A stretch of 12,701 nucleotides of DNA. It comes from Anaerolineales bacterium. GTDB lineage: Bacteria > Chloroflexota > Anaerolineae > Anaerolineales > Villigracilaceae. A model generated the notes under the pieces. It did not search any database. It worked only from the letters and a program-made list of their open reading frames with translations, and had not been told where the DNA came from. Positions 1-7,783 of the stretch are shown piece by piece (position 1 is the stretch's first letter; the number at the start of each line of letters is the position of its first letter). A program made the translations under genes and the position numbers. Location of the stretch: positions 1 through 12,701 of the forward strand of contig JAFGKO010000165.1 of NCBI GenBank assembly GCA_016928525.1. Reading direction: 5' to 3'.

Positions 1-14
1 AATGCGTTATTGTT

Positions 15-41
15 CATCGGAAACACCTTTCATTCCCGATG
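15..41. other. Imperfect inverted repeat downstream of the glycosyltransferase gene
   Basis: CATCGGAAA (15-23) pairs with TTCCCGATG (33-41), a 9-bp stem with one G-T wobble and a 9-nt loop. It lies in the 97 bases beyond the stop of the minus-strand gene. No clean U-tract follows it on either strand, so calling it a terminator is uncertain. It could be a 3'-end stabilising hairpin. Confidence 0.35.
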
Positions 42-59
42 GTAGCATATTTATCTTTT

Positions 60-86
60 CCCGTTAATTACGGGAGAGCCGTAATT
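60..86. other. Two overlapping, mutually exclusive hairpins after the glycosyltransferase stop
   Basis: CCCGT (60-64) pairs with ACGGG (70-74) around a 5-nt loop. AATTACGG (66-73) pairs perfectly with CCGTAATT (79-86) around the loop GAGAG. The two stems share bases 66-74, so only one can form at a time. On the minus strand the structure starts 11 bases after the TAA stop at 98. A T-tract is poor, so it is either a weak terminator or an RNA processing or stability element. Confidence 0.4.
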
Positions 87-97
87 TGTAAACGAAT

Positions 98-988
98 TTA
101 CTGCCGCACCTGTAAGCCCAACCACTCCTTTGCAGGCCCTTTCAACAGGAATTTGTTCTCCCAGCCAGGCTGCTCAAAGAATTCGAATTCGTCGTAGCGC
201 AAAGTCACCACGTTGCTGGCAGGCTCTGGAGCCCCTTCCAGGAATAGTGGGTAGTTGAAACGCGCTCCCAGGTCTTGCATTTCATCCTTTTTCAGTTTGG
301 CCAGGGCTGTCGCTGCCAGGATCGCCTGGTGCACAAAAATGCGATACAGGATATTTTCCTGGTAAAAAGGAGCAAGCTCAGGCTGTCGGTATAACCGCTC
401 GAAATGATTCCTCCAGGCCTGTAACAGTCCAGCCTTCGGGCGCACGCTCAATATCCCGGCATTAAAATGGGGCCGGATGCGCACCCCGTCCACGCTGGTG
501 ATCATCGGGAAGAGGTTATTCAAATGTGAGTCGCAGCGCTCGAAAATGAAACTCCAAAACGCGTTCAAAGGCTCATCATGCAGGGAACTGACATTTTTCA
601 ACATCACCGGGCGATATCCCAGTTTGACGTTTTCTCCGAGCGTCAACCCGGCAGGTTCTCCTGCAAAAACCGTATCCGAATCCATCCAGACCAGGACATC
701 AGCCTTACCGGACGCCATAGCTTCCGCCGCCGCCGCCGCATAGACCTTGCCCCCAAACGGGAATTTGAGCGCACCTTCCGGGACCTCGAACCTGTTGAGC
801 TGAACATCAAGCCTGCTCAGCACCTGACGCGTGGTCGCGCTCACATGCGCCAGCTTTTGCGGCGTCATCAACCACAGTGGGTGGTTTGCCAATTCGCCCC
901 CGAACATGCGCAGACTGCGCGCCAGCAACACAGACTCGCGTTCATCCCCTCCATAGGCTTGCATAAAAGCGAAGATCAATTTGATCAT
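98..988 (-). CDS. GT-A-fold glycosyltransferase-like protein (GT8-like)
   Basis: Predicted 296-residue soluble protein without a signal peptide. It resembles GT-A-fold nucleotide-sugar transferases. There is a DxD-type metal and nucleotide-sugar motif, WMDSD, with D103 and D105, preceded by a hydrophobic strand (ADVLVWM). A later FNAG motif (175-178, HFNAGILSV) resembles the acceptor-side motif of GT8-like enzymes. The extreme N-terminus lacks the usual P-loop-like GT-A opening, so the family call is approximate and donor and acceptor are unknown. The ATG at 988 is well supported by the strong Shine-Dalgarno AGGAGG just upstream. It lies 39 bp after the Ntn-hydrolase lipoprotein gene on the same strand, probably as the last gene of a three-gene unit. 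A role in envelope or surface glycan synthesis is inference. Confidence 0.65.
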   Translation of the reverse strand: MIKLIFAFMQAYGGDERESVLLARSLRMFGGELANHPLWLMTPQKLAHVSATTRQVLSRLDVQLNRFEVPEGALKFPFGGKVYAAAAAEAMASGKADVLVWMDSDTVFAGEPAGLTLGENVKLGYRPVMLKNVSSLHDEPLNAFWSFIFERCDSHLNNLFPMITSVDGVRIRPHFNAGILSVRPKAGLLQAWRNHFERLYRQPELAPFYQENILYRIFVHQAILAATALAKLKKDEMQDLGARFNYPLFLEGAPEPASNVVTLRYDEFEFFEQPGWENKFLLKGPAKEWLGLQVRQ

Positions 989-992
989 AATC

Positions 993-998
993 CCTCCT
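993..998 (-). promoter_or_regulatory. Strong Shine-Dalgarno of the glycosyltransferase-like gene
   Basis: On the minus strand AGGAGG is followed by GATT and the ATG at 988. It is the strongest ribosome binding site in the window and fixes the start of this gene. Confidence 0.8.
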
Positions 999-1027
999 CT
1001 CCCAACCCTTGACCTGTGACCGCGTTC

Positions 1028-2092
1028 TTATGGATTTACAAGGTCAAGTTGGAATTGGTGCGCATCCTGATACTGTTGACCCATAGCAACGTTTATCACT
1101 CCGCTGCTCATCTGGTACACGACCGACCATTGCGTGTTGTCTTGGGCCACATCTGCCAGCAATTGCATGGCAGCCTGCACATCGATCCGGCCGTTGGTCG
1201 CGGTCAATTGCGAATTGATTTTATTGTACCGCCAACAATTGCCTTCTGCCGGGTCATCCACCGAGGAACGCAGGAAGTTAGTCGCCAGGTGCCAGGGATG
1301 TTCATTATCGAGAACATGTATTTCGCCATTGAAGTATTCCACCAGTACGGATTTTCCGCTTGCATCGGCCATCAGATAGTGAACGGGAGGCCCGCCACCG
1401 AAGTCAATGTTGTAGCTTTGCATGATGTCTACCGCTTCGTCAACGTTGCGAGCATGGTCGAGCATCTCGCGGATGACGCCCAGTGACCCGATTGTCTCTT
1501 TATTCGTATCAGGCCGCATATCCCCGGGCGGCACCGCTGCCATGCCGATGGCAAAGCCGTGTTCATTCATGCCGTCGAAGGGCAAATACGGCGCGTCAAG
1601 CAGACCGGTTTTCTCATCAATTGGCAAACCAGCTATGTTCTTGGCCATTGTACCGTCGAAACCCAGATAGGCAATATCCACCATCGAGACCGAGGCATAA
1701 CCGTCGGGGGGGTTGGTGAAGAGCAGCAAGGCCGGGCTGAATTGCCAGTCGAAGTTGCGCCCGTAGAGCAAGTTGTCTTTATCGACGAGAACGGTGAACA
1801 AGGAACACGCCCAGGCCGGAGGGGAAATATTCGCAACTATGGGATTTCCATAGGGCAAGATACCCGCACGTGGACGGTATGCGCCAACATAGGTCATCGT
1901 GTAGAGCGGATATTCGTCTACCTTTTGTAGAGAGCTCAGAGTAGTGAACTGTTCCTGAGTCAAACCTGCGGGGATAGAAGGGGTTGTCGGCGCGGCTGGC
2001 AGGCCTGGGGTCGCCGGAACGAGGCGAGGTCTGCATCCGGCCAGAAGCAGGCTGCAGAGGAAAAGGATGCCTGTGGTCAGGCGAATTTTCAT
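1028..2092 (-). CDS. Lipoprotein Ntn-type amidohydrolase (linear amide C-N hydrolase, C45/AAT-like)
   Basis: 354 residues. The N-terminus is a lipoprotein signal (KIR, hydrophobic core, lipobox LAGC with Cys20), followed by a Pro/Thr/Ala-rich tether to about residue 45, so the protein should sit on the outer face of a membrane. The catalytic domain carries hallmarks of the Cys Ntn-hydrolases (acyl-CoA:6-APA acyltransferase, acid ceramidase and choloylglycine hydrolase relatives): the presumed nucleophile Cys96 in WACSLF, then RNFDW (112-116), a MNEHG motif, a HYLMADASGKSVLVE strand pair and a later ATNF motif. Such enzymes hydrolyse or transfer linear amide bonds; the substrate here cannot be read from sequence. 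ATG start at 2092, 9 bp after the stop of the small membrane protein, so probably co-translated. The upstream Shine-Dalgarno is weak (CGGAC). Confidence 0.8.
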   Translation of the reverse strand: MKIRLTTGILFLCSLLLAGCRPRLVPATPGLPAAPTTPSIPAGLTQEQFTTLSSLQKVDEYPLYTMTYVGAYRPRAGILPYGNPIVANISPPAWACSLFTVLVDKDNLLYGRNFDWQFSPALLLFTNPPDGYASVSMVDIAYLGFDGTMAKNIAGLPIDEKTGLLDAPYLPFDGMNEHGFAIGMAAVPPGDMRPDTNKETIGSLGVIREMLDHARNVDEAVDIMQSYNIDFGGGPPVHYLMADASGKSVLVEYFNGEIHVLDNEHPWHLATNFLRSSVDDPAEGNCWRYNKINSQLTATNGRIDVQAAMQLLADVAQDNTQWSVVYQMSSGVINVAMGQQYQDAHQFQLDLVNP

Positions 2093-2101
2093 GTCCGTAT
2101 T

Positions 2102-2362
2102 TTAAGGGATCGCGTTTGCAATCAGGACAACCATGGCCAGTGTTAACAATCCGATTGTCGCCCCTTTCAGCAGGGCGCGCATGTTATCTGGTTGATCGCG
2201 AAAGAGCATCAGCCCCCTCCCATTGGATGAGGCCAACCAGAGGATGCCCAGCAGAAGGAAGATGGTTCCCCCGGAAAAGCCGCTGAAGAGAAAAATCAAT
2301 CCGGCAATCAGCCAGACAATACCAAGATCGCGTCGATTTTTTTCATTCAAGTAGTTGACCAT
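2102..2362 (-). CDS. Small three-helix membrane protein of unknown function
   Basis: 86 residues, not recognised as a named family. Hydrophobic segments lie at about residues 13-29, 31-46 and 68-85, joined by a basic and polar loop (GRGLMLFRDQPDNMRALLK). There is no signal peptide apart from the first helix. The ATG is preceded by a reasonable Shine-Dalgarno (GAAGG). The stop lies 9 bp before the lipoprotein amidohydrolase gene, which supports a real, co-expressed gene. Function unknown. Confidence 0.65.
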   Translation of the reverse strand: MVNYLNEKNRRDLGIVWLIAGLIFLFSGFSGGTIFLLLGILWLASSNGRGLMLFRDQPDNMRALLKGATIGLLTLAMVVLIANAIP

Positions 2363-2473
2363 ACTGCACCTTCAGCAGATAGATTGCGACTAAAATCATG
2401 CTAGCAAAAGAAGGGCAAGCGCGCATGCTGCCAAAGGGGGGATTTTTATGATACTTGGGAGGGGATTGGGATG
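2363..2473. other. Intergenic region upstream of the small membrane protein
   Basis: This spacer separates the TPR gene terminator from the next minus-strand gene and must contain that gene's promoter, but no convincing -35/-10 pair stands out. It holds a bulged short hairpin (GGC-A-AGC, 2414-2420, pairing with GCTGCC, 2427-2432) followed on the minus strand by CTTCTTTT, which may be a second weak terminator. A plus-strand G-run followed by an ATG opens only eight codons and is not called as a gene. Confidence 0.4.
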
Positions 2474-2503
2474 AAAAACCTCGCTTCGTGCGGGGGCAAG
2501 GTT
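2474..2503 (-). terminator. Intrinsic terminator of the TPR gene
   Basis: On the minus strand AACCTTGC pairs with GCGAGGTT (8 bp with one G-T pair) around an 11-nt loop and runs into TTTTT. The first stem bases are the last two bases of the TAA stop at 2504-2502, so the terminator overlaps the stop codon. Confidence 0.8.
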
Positions 2504-4817
2504 ACTCAGCTTGAAGTTGCTCTAGAAGGGTGCGGTATTCGTCCGCATTGGGTGGATTCATCCCCAGGATTTGTTGAATCACTTCAGTTGCTTCCTGTTT
2601 ATTCCCGCCGTTGATAAGGAGTTCGCCGATGGCATCCAGCTGGGCGATGGCTTCCCCCGTTTGTCCAGTCTGCTGATATAGACCTGCCAGGGCGCGACGT
2701 AACACAACCCGATCTTCGTTCTCTTTAACCAGATTCTCAAGAAATGGGATAGCCTGTTCTTTCTTGCCATTGTCTTCCATGTAAGCGAGATAACTGTCCA
2801 ATTCAGCCATCGCCTGGGGTTGCTGTGCCATACGCAGGTTGAGATCGATCAGGCTTCTGCGCACTCCTTCATCGTCGGGGCGCAAGGTGCGGATTTGCTC
2901 GAAGACACGCATGGCCTGCTTCCAGTCCAGACGTTGCATGTCGATATCGGCCATGCGCTGCAAAATATGGACGTTCCAACTACGATCAGCATTCTTCTGC
3001 TGGACAACGTGCAGTGCGGTGGTATAGGTCTTGCGAGCCATGTCAAGCTCAGCCAGACGATAGTATATGTCTGCTAATTCAAGATATTCGTTGATGGCAT
3101 CGTTTACCTGCCCGCGAGCGACAAGTTGGTCGATCATGCGTGTGCGCGCATTCAGGTCCATGGGAGCGAGATCGATCACACGACGCAACAATTTTGTCGC
3201 TTGATTCGATTCGCCACGCACGCCGTAGGCATTGGCAACAACAGTGTATTTTACGATAGCTTCATCAACGTGACCCTCACGGACGAGTAGTTCACCCATC
3301 AGGGTATGAAGCGGCAGGTAGGTGGGCGCATATTGCAAAGCATGGAAAGACTCATCCATAGCCGAGCGTAACTGTCCCTGGCGAGCCAGTTGGTTGATCT
3401 GGCTCATGGCATCCAATATATGGCTGCTTTGGGCCTGAAGGATGACTTCTGCCAACGGAATTGGGGTATCGCTTTCCTGTGCTTTGGGAAGTTGTTCACG
3501 GGTTTTTACCAGATGATTCCGCCAGTCCGGACGCATCAGCAGGTCTTTGACGTTCTTGCACAATCGACTCTGGTTATCCTCGTCTGTGTCGGTGGCCTGG
3601 GCCTCGATGAGTGGTTCGTAGAGTTGGCGGATTTCATCGGCATAGTCAGTTGGAACGATCATGGAGTCGGCCTCTTTGAGAGCTTCCAGGTATTCCACAG
3701 AGGCTTCTCCGGTGCGTCCCATTTTGACAAGTATTTCCCCCATCAGCAGGCGCGTCGCCAGGGAAAAGTCAACATGTTTGACGGCGTGTCCCAGATAGCG
3801 CAGGGCACTCTCAAGGCGGTCAGTTCCAGAGCGCAACAGGCCCAGGTTGAAATACAACGCAGGATGATCGAAACCGACTTCCAGAGCATTCTCCAATTCG
3901 TCGGCGGCCAGGTCTTCCTGGTTTTTAGTCTGGGCATCGATGGCCTGACCGAGATGTAATACGATCTTGGTCTGTTCGGCCTGTTGCAGGGAAAGTTGCC
4001 CGGTGCCTTTGACGATGGCTGCCAGGCCCCGACGAGTTTGCGCGCCAGAGCTTTCGTCGGAGTAATCGAAGAGCATTTCTGCCAGCATGGTCAACGCTTT
4101 TTGGCGCGCATCAGCAATCGGGTCCATGAAAGATGCGACCGGTTGCGTTGGCGGCGTCAGTTGTTTCACTTGCGACATTACCAGCGGTGCAGTGCCTCCC
4201 CTTGGGCGAATGGGCCTGGGAAGCAACTGTCCGGAACGCAGCAGGGTTTGTGCTTGTTTGGTTTCGGTGCTGTTTGGCGCCATTTTCACGGCGATATTAA
4301 CCAATTCAGTGGCTTTATCTAATTTCCCGGCGCGTTGCAAAATACTGGCCACAGCCAGGTATTCAGTAACAGCCTGTTGGTTATGGCCAAGTTTTTCATG
4401 GGTCAGCGCCAGGCGCGAACGAGCCAGGATATGCTCCGGGTTGAGCATGGTGACGCGTACCCAGTTCTCGGTGGCTTTTTCTGCATCGCGGTTTTTGAAA
4501 TATAATTCGCCGGCCTTCATGGCTGCATCTATGGCTTCTTTGATCTTGCCGAGCCGCTCCGAGAGTTGCGCGATACGCTCGAAGGGAACAGGGTCTGTAG
4601 GCGAGAGTTGGGCGACCCGTTGGTAGATTTGTAGCGCCTCTTCATACTGCTGGGATTGTAAAAGCGCCAGTCCCAGGCTGCTCAAAGCCTTGGGGTTGTC
4701 GGGGAACTCCTCCAACGCCTTGCGATAGGAATTGACAGCTTTCCCCCACTCCTGATCCCAGGCATGGGAGTGACCCTGATTCATTGCTTTCTGGAAAACG
4801 TCTTCTTGGCCGGGCAT
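2502..4817 (-). CDS. Large tetratricopeptide repeat (TPR) protein
   Basis: 771 residues built largely of helical hairpins of TPR type. The N-terminal part (about 15-190) holds consecutive repeats with the W/Y-x2-A/G pattern, such as WGKAVNSYRKALEEFPDNPKA and YEEALQIYQRVAQLSP. A middle segment at about 200-235 is Pro/Arg-rich and lower in helix content. Further repeats fill about 280-385 and 465-770. No signal peptide, membrane helix or enzymatic domain is visible, so it is presumably a cytosolic scaffold or protein-interaction factor. The ATG at 4817 has GGA upstream at fair spacing. It starts 58 bp after polA ends with no convincing terminator between them, so it may be read through from polA. 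No specific partner can be inferred. Confidence 0.85.
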   Translation of the reverse strand: MPGQEDVFQKAMNQGHSHAWDQEWGKAVNSYRKALEEFPDNPKALSSLGLALLQSQQYEEALQIYQRVAQLSPTDPVPFERIAQLSERLGKIKEAIDAAMKAGELYFKNRDAEKATENWVRVTMLNPEHILARSRLALTHEKLGHNQQAVTEYLAVASILQRAGKLDKATELVNIAVKMAPNSTETKQAQTLLRSGQLLPRPIRPRGGTAPLVMSQVKQLTPPTQPVASFMDPIADARQKALTMLAEMLFDYSDESSGAQTRRGLAAIVKGTGQLSLQQAEQTKIVLHLGQAIDAQTKNQEDLAADELENALEVGFDHPALYFNLGLLRSGTDRLESALRYLGHAVKHVDFSLATRLLMGEILVKMGRTGEASVEYLEALKEADSMIVPTDYADEIRQLYEPLIEAQATDTDEDNQSRLCKNVKDLLMRPDWRNHLVKTREQLPKAQESDTPIPLAEVILQAQSSHILDAMSQINQLARQGQLRSAMDESFHALQYAPTYLPLHTLMGELLVREGHVDEAIVKYTVVANAYGVRGESNQATKLLRRVIDLAPMDLNARTRMIDQLVARGQVNDAINEYLELADIYYRLAELDMARKTYTTALHVVQQKNADRSWNVHILQRMADIDMQRLDWKQAMRVFEQIRTLRPDDEGVRRSLIDLNLRMAQQPQAMAELDSYLAYMEDNGKKEQAIPFLENLVKENEDRVVLRRALAGLYQQTGQTGEAIAQLDAIGELLINGGNKQEATEVIQQILGMNPPNADEYRTLLEQLQAE

Positions 4818-4875
4818 GTTAATCCAATTTTACCCTTGACTTCCCCTCCAGGGGGCATTTTTAACGGATTTGCAC

Positions 4876-7668
4876 TTATCCTTCCACTTCTTGCATCTCG
4901 CCCCAACTTGGCCCCCAACGCGCCTCCGTAAGAAGCGGGATACTCAAAGGATAAGCCGCTTCCATAGTTTCCTGTACCACGCGCGCGGTGGCGTTCAATT
5001 CACTCTTAGGACATTCCAGTACAATTTCATCGTGCACTTGCAACAACATCTTACCACTCAATCCGGCCTTTTGCAGCGCAGCCGGGATCTTCAACATGGC
5101 GATCTTCATAATATCTGCCGCCGTCCCCTGGATAGGCGCGTTGATAGCCTCGCGTTCCTCGCGGTTCTTCAGGTTGATGTTGGTCGGATTCTTGAGCATA
5201 GGGAAGTACCGCCTGCGACCTAATAAGGTCTCCACGTAGCCTTGTTCTGCCGCGATCCTGCGAATGCCATCCAGGTAGCGTTTGACGCCGGGGAACTGCT
5301 TGAAGTACGCCTCGACGAAATCCTGGGATTCGGCCAGGGTCAGTTCTGTCGAACGGGTGAGGCCGAAGGCAGACATACCGTAGATCAGACCAAAGTTGAT
5401 GGCCTTGGCGTGGCGACGCATTTCTTTCGTCACCGCTTCCAACGGGACCGAGTAAATTGCCGCCGCTGTCGTGGCATGGATATCCTGCCCCTGGCGGAAA
5501 GCCGTCAACATGCCCTCGTCTTCAGCCATGTGCGCCACGATGCGCAACTCGATCTGCGAGTAGTCCACCGAAAGCAGCACGTCCCCCGGACCAGCGATGA
5601 AGCCATTGCGCAAACGCCGTCCTAGTTCAGTGCGAGTCGGTATTTGTTGCAAATTTGGGTTATTGGATGACAATCGCCCTGTTATTGCGCCTGCTTGGTT
5701 ATAAGACGTGTGTACACGCCCTGTCTTTGAATCAATAGCAGCAGGTAAGGCATCTGCATATGAAAACTTGAGCTTGGCCAGTTCGCGATAATTAAGCATC
5801 AAGTCCACAACAGGATGTTGTTCTCTCATTTCTTCCAATACTCCCGCAGCAGTTGAGTAAAACCCAGTAGCAGTTTTGCGACCACGGTCGGGAGGCCGTA
5901 AACCTAGTGTATTAAAAAGCGCATTAGAGACTTGTTGAGGGGAATTGAGATTAAAGGTTTTTCCAACAAACCCATGAACTTGCTTTTCAATCTCTGCAAG
6001 GCCTACTCCTAATTCCTGCGCTAGATTATTAAAAAGTTGCGGATCAATGAGAATGCCTGTCATTTCCATATCGGCCAATACGGTGATCAGCGGCATCTCG
6101 ATCCCTTCCATCAACTTCATGCTGCCCGCGCGCTCCAATTCATCGCGCAGGATTGGCATCAGGCGCAATGTGATTTCTGCATCGGCGGCGGCGTAGGCGG
6201 AGGCGGCGCTCACATCCACTTCGGCCATGCTGACCTGGTTCTTGCCTTTGCCGATCAACTCTTCGATTTCGGTCATCTGCTCGCCCAAACGTACAAAGGC
6301 CAGGCCTTTCAACCCCAGGTTACGCGAACCGGGGTCGATCACAAATTCGGCGATCATAGTGTCGAACGTCAACGGCGTAACCTTGAGACCGTAACGCGCC
6401 ATCACGATGTAGTCGTATTTGGCGTTATGGGCTACTTTGCCGATCTTCGGATTCGTCAGCGGCTCGTGTAACCCGGAAACAACTTGCTCAACAGGTAAAT
6501 TCTGGCCGTTTTTGTGGCCAATGGGGATGTAATAGCCAGTCCCTTCCCGCACGGATAACGAGATGCCTACCAGTTCGGCCTGCATCTCGTCGGTGGAGGT
6601 GGTTTCGGTGTCAAAGGAAATCACTTTGGCTTTGTTCAGTTCGGCCACCAACGCTTCCAGCTTCGCTGGCGTATCCACCACCTGTACGTCGATGTCCACT
6701 GTGGATTTTGGGACGGAGAGCGTTGGCGCTTCATCTCCAAATAGTGACAGTTGTCCGCTGGGTTTTGCAACAGGCGCAGCAACCGGTGCTTGCCCGCTCA
6801 ATTCCGCCACCTTTTTGACCAGCGTGCGGAATTCAAGCTCTTGGAAGAAAGCCTCCAGGGCGGCCGGTTCGAACTGGTCAGCGCGCGCATGCTCGAGGTC
6901 CAGTTTGACCGGCAGGTTGGTGCGGATGGTCGCCAGGTCGCGGCTCATGTAAGCCGAGTCTTTTCCTACCTCCAATTTTGTCCGCCAACGATTTTCGATT
7001 TCATCCAGGTGGGCGTAGATTTCGTCCAGCGAGCCGTATTTTTCCAGCAAGCCGAGCGCGGTTTTTTCGCCTACACCGGGCACGCCGGGGATATTGTCGG
7101 ATTTGTCGCCGACGATGGCTTTGTAGTCCACCACTTGATTTGGGGGGACACCGAACTTGCTGTTGGCCACATCCTGGTCAGTGACATACGTTTTGTCGTC
7201 CCCGGCCACATAGACGGCAGTGCGCTGGTTGACCAGTTGCAGCAGATCGCGGTCGCCGGTAATGATCTTGACGCCCAATCCCTGTTCGGTGGCCACCTTA
7301 GCAACAGAGCCGAGTACATCGTCGGCCTCGTAGCCTTCCATTTCAAGGCGCGGCAGGTTGAAAATATCCACCATCTGGCGGATGCGCTCGATCTGCGGAC
7401 GCAGGTCATCGGGCATCTTGGCGCGTGTGGCTTTGTAATCGGGGAACAACTCATCGCGAAAGGTTTTGCCGGTATCGAAGGCCACCGCCATATATTCCGG
7501 CTTTTCCTGCTCAAGGATGCGGATCAATTCCCTGGCAAAGCCATAGATCCCGGCAGTGGGTTCGCCTTTGGATGTCTGCCAGCGCTGGTTGCTGCCACCG
7601 GCAGTCAGAGCAAAATACATTCGGTAGGCTAGAGCGTGTCCGTCGATCAAGTAAAGGGTAAGAGGCAT
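4876..7668 (-). CDS. polA: DNA polymerase I
   Basis: 930 residues, close to the 928 of the E. coli enzyme, with all three domains. The 5' nuclease domain (about 1-290) shows D9, the GYEADDVLG motif, TGDRDLL and GDKSDNIPGVPGVGEKTA. The 3'-5' proofreading domain retains its catalytic residues: D353 and E355 in FDTET, D419 in HNAKYD, and Y492 and D496 in YAAAD, so proofreading should be active. The polymerase domain has TGRLSS and NPNLQ, the metal-binding D702 in VDYSQIELR, the O-helix RRHAKAINFG (K755, F759) and QVHDE (H879, D880). It fills gaps and removes RNA primers during replication and repair. ATG start at 7668; only a weak GGA lies upstream. The stretch encoding residues about 537-676 (roughly 6060-5641) is about 43% GC against about 60% on both sides, see findings. 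A repeat cluster precedes the start. Confidence 0.97.
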   Translation of the reverse strand: MPLTLYLIDGHALAYRMYFALTAGGSNQRWQTSKGEPTAGIYGFARELIRILEQEKPEYMAVAFDTGKTFRDELFPDYKATRAKMPDDLRPQIERIRQMVDIFNLPRLEMEGYEADDVLGSVAKVATEQGLGVKIITGDRDLLQLVNQRTAVYVAGDDKTYVTDQDVANSKFGVPPNQVVDYKAIVGDKSDNIPGVPGVGEKTALGLLEKYGSLDEIYAHLDEIENRWRTKLEVGKDSAYMSRDLATIRTNLPVKLDLEHARADQFEPAALEAFFQELEFRTLVKKVAELSGQAPVAAPVAKPSGQLSLFGDEAPTLSVPKSTVDIDVQVVDTPAKLEALVAELNKAKVISFDTETTSTDEMQAELVGISLSVREGTGYYIPIGHKNGQNLPVEQVVSGLHEPLTNPKIGKVAHNAKYDYIVMARYGLKVTPLTFDTMIAEFVIDPGSRNLGLKGLAFVRLGEQMTEIEELIGKGKNQVSMAEVDVSAASAYAAADAEITLRLMPILRDELERAGSMKLMEGIEMPLITVLADMEMTGILIDPQLFNNLAQELGVGLAEIEKQVHGFVGKTFNLNSPQQVSNALFNTLGLRPPDRGRKTATGFYSTAAGVLEEMREQHPVVDLMLNYRELAKLKFSYADALPAAIDSKTGRVHTSYNQAGAITGRLSSNNPNLQQIPTRTELGRRLRNGFIAGPGDVLLSVDYSQIELRIVAHMAEDEGMLTAFRQGQDIHATTAAAIYSVPLEAVTKEMRRHAKAINFGLIYGMSAFGLTRSTELTLAESQDFVEAYFKQFPGVKRYLDGIRRIAAEQGYVETLLGRRRYFPMLKNPTNINLKNREEREAINAPIQGTAADIMKIAMLKIPAALQKAGLSGKMLLQVHDEIVLECPKSELNATARVVQETMEAAYPLSIPLLTEARWGPSWGEMQEVEG

Positions 7669-7670
7669 AG

Positions 7671-7719
7671 CAGTGTCCAGTTTTCAGTATCCAGGGATCA
7701 GTTATCAGTGGTCAGTGTA
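7671..7719. repeat. Seven tandem heptamers (CAGTNNN) in the polA leader
   Basis: Seven consecutive 7-base units read CAGTGTC, CAGTTTT, CAGTATC, CAGGGAT, CAGTTAT, CAGTGGT and CAGTGTA. All begin CAG, and six begin CAGT. The period is exact, while positions 5-7 vary. The array ends 2 bp before the polA ATG, so it would form most of the untranslated leader of a polA transcript. Similar heptamer arrays are known as short tandemly repeated sequences in cyanobacteria and other large genomes. Confidence 0.8.
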
Positions 7720-7729
7720 CATATAAAAT

Positions 7730-7763
7730 TTTACCGCAGAGGGTACTGCTTCTCTGCGGTAAA
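7730..7763 (-). terminator. Perfect 12-bp inverted repeat, probable terminator of the Y1-fusion gene
   Basis: TTTACCGCAGAG (7730-7741) pairs perfectly with CTCTGCGGTAAA (7752-7763) around a 10-nt loop. It begins 20 bp after the stop of the minus-strand fusion gene. On that strand the stem is followed by ATTTTATAT, an adequate though not pure U-rich tail. The CCGCAGAG/CTCTGCGG core resembles dispersed palindromic repeats seen in many environmental genomes, so it may be a repeat element reused as a terminator. Confidence 0.65.
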
Positions 7764-7783
7764 GTCAACGACGTCCTTCCGGG

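Noticed and set aside
3390..3959. Plus-strand open frame of 189 codons opposite the TPR gene
   Set aside because: Antisense shadow of a coherent TPR protein with no family resemblance of its own.
4834..4862. Plus-strand hairpin CCCCTCCAGGGG followed by GCATTTTTAA as a terminator
   Set aside because: The stem is only 4 bp and no plus-strand gene ends nearby; it is upstream leader sequence of the TPR gene.
6751..7632. Long plus-strand open frame of 293 codons opposite polA
   Set aside because: It lies wholly antisense to the well-conserved 5' nuclease domain, has no Shine-Dalgarno or recognisable domain, and is explained by the codon bias of polA.
7671..7763. CRISPR array
   Set aside because: The repeat units are 7 bp without unique spacers of regular 30-40 bp length, and no cas gene is present.
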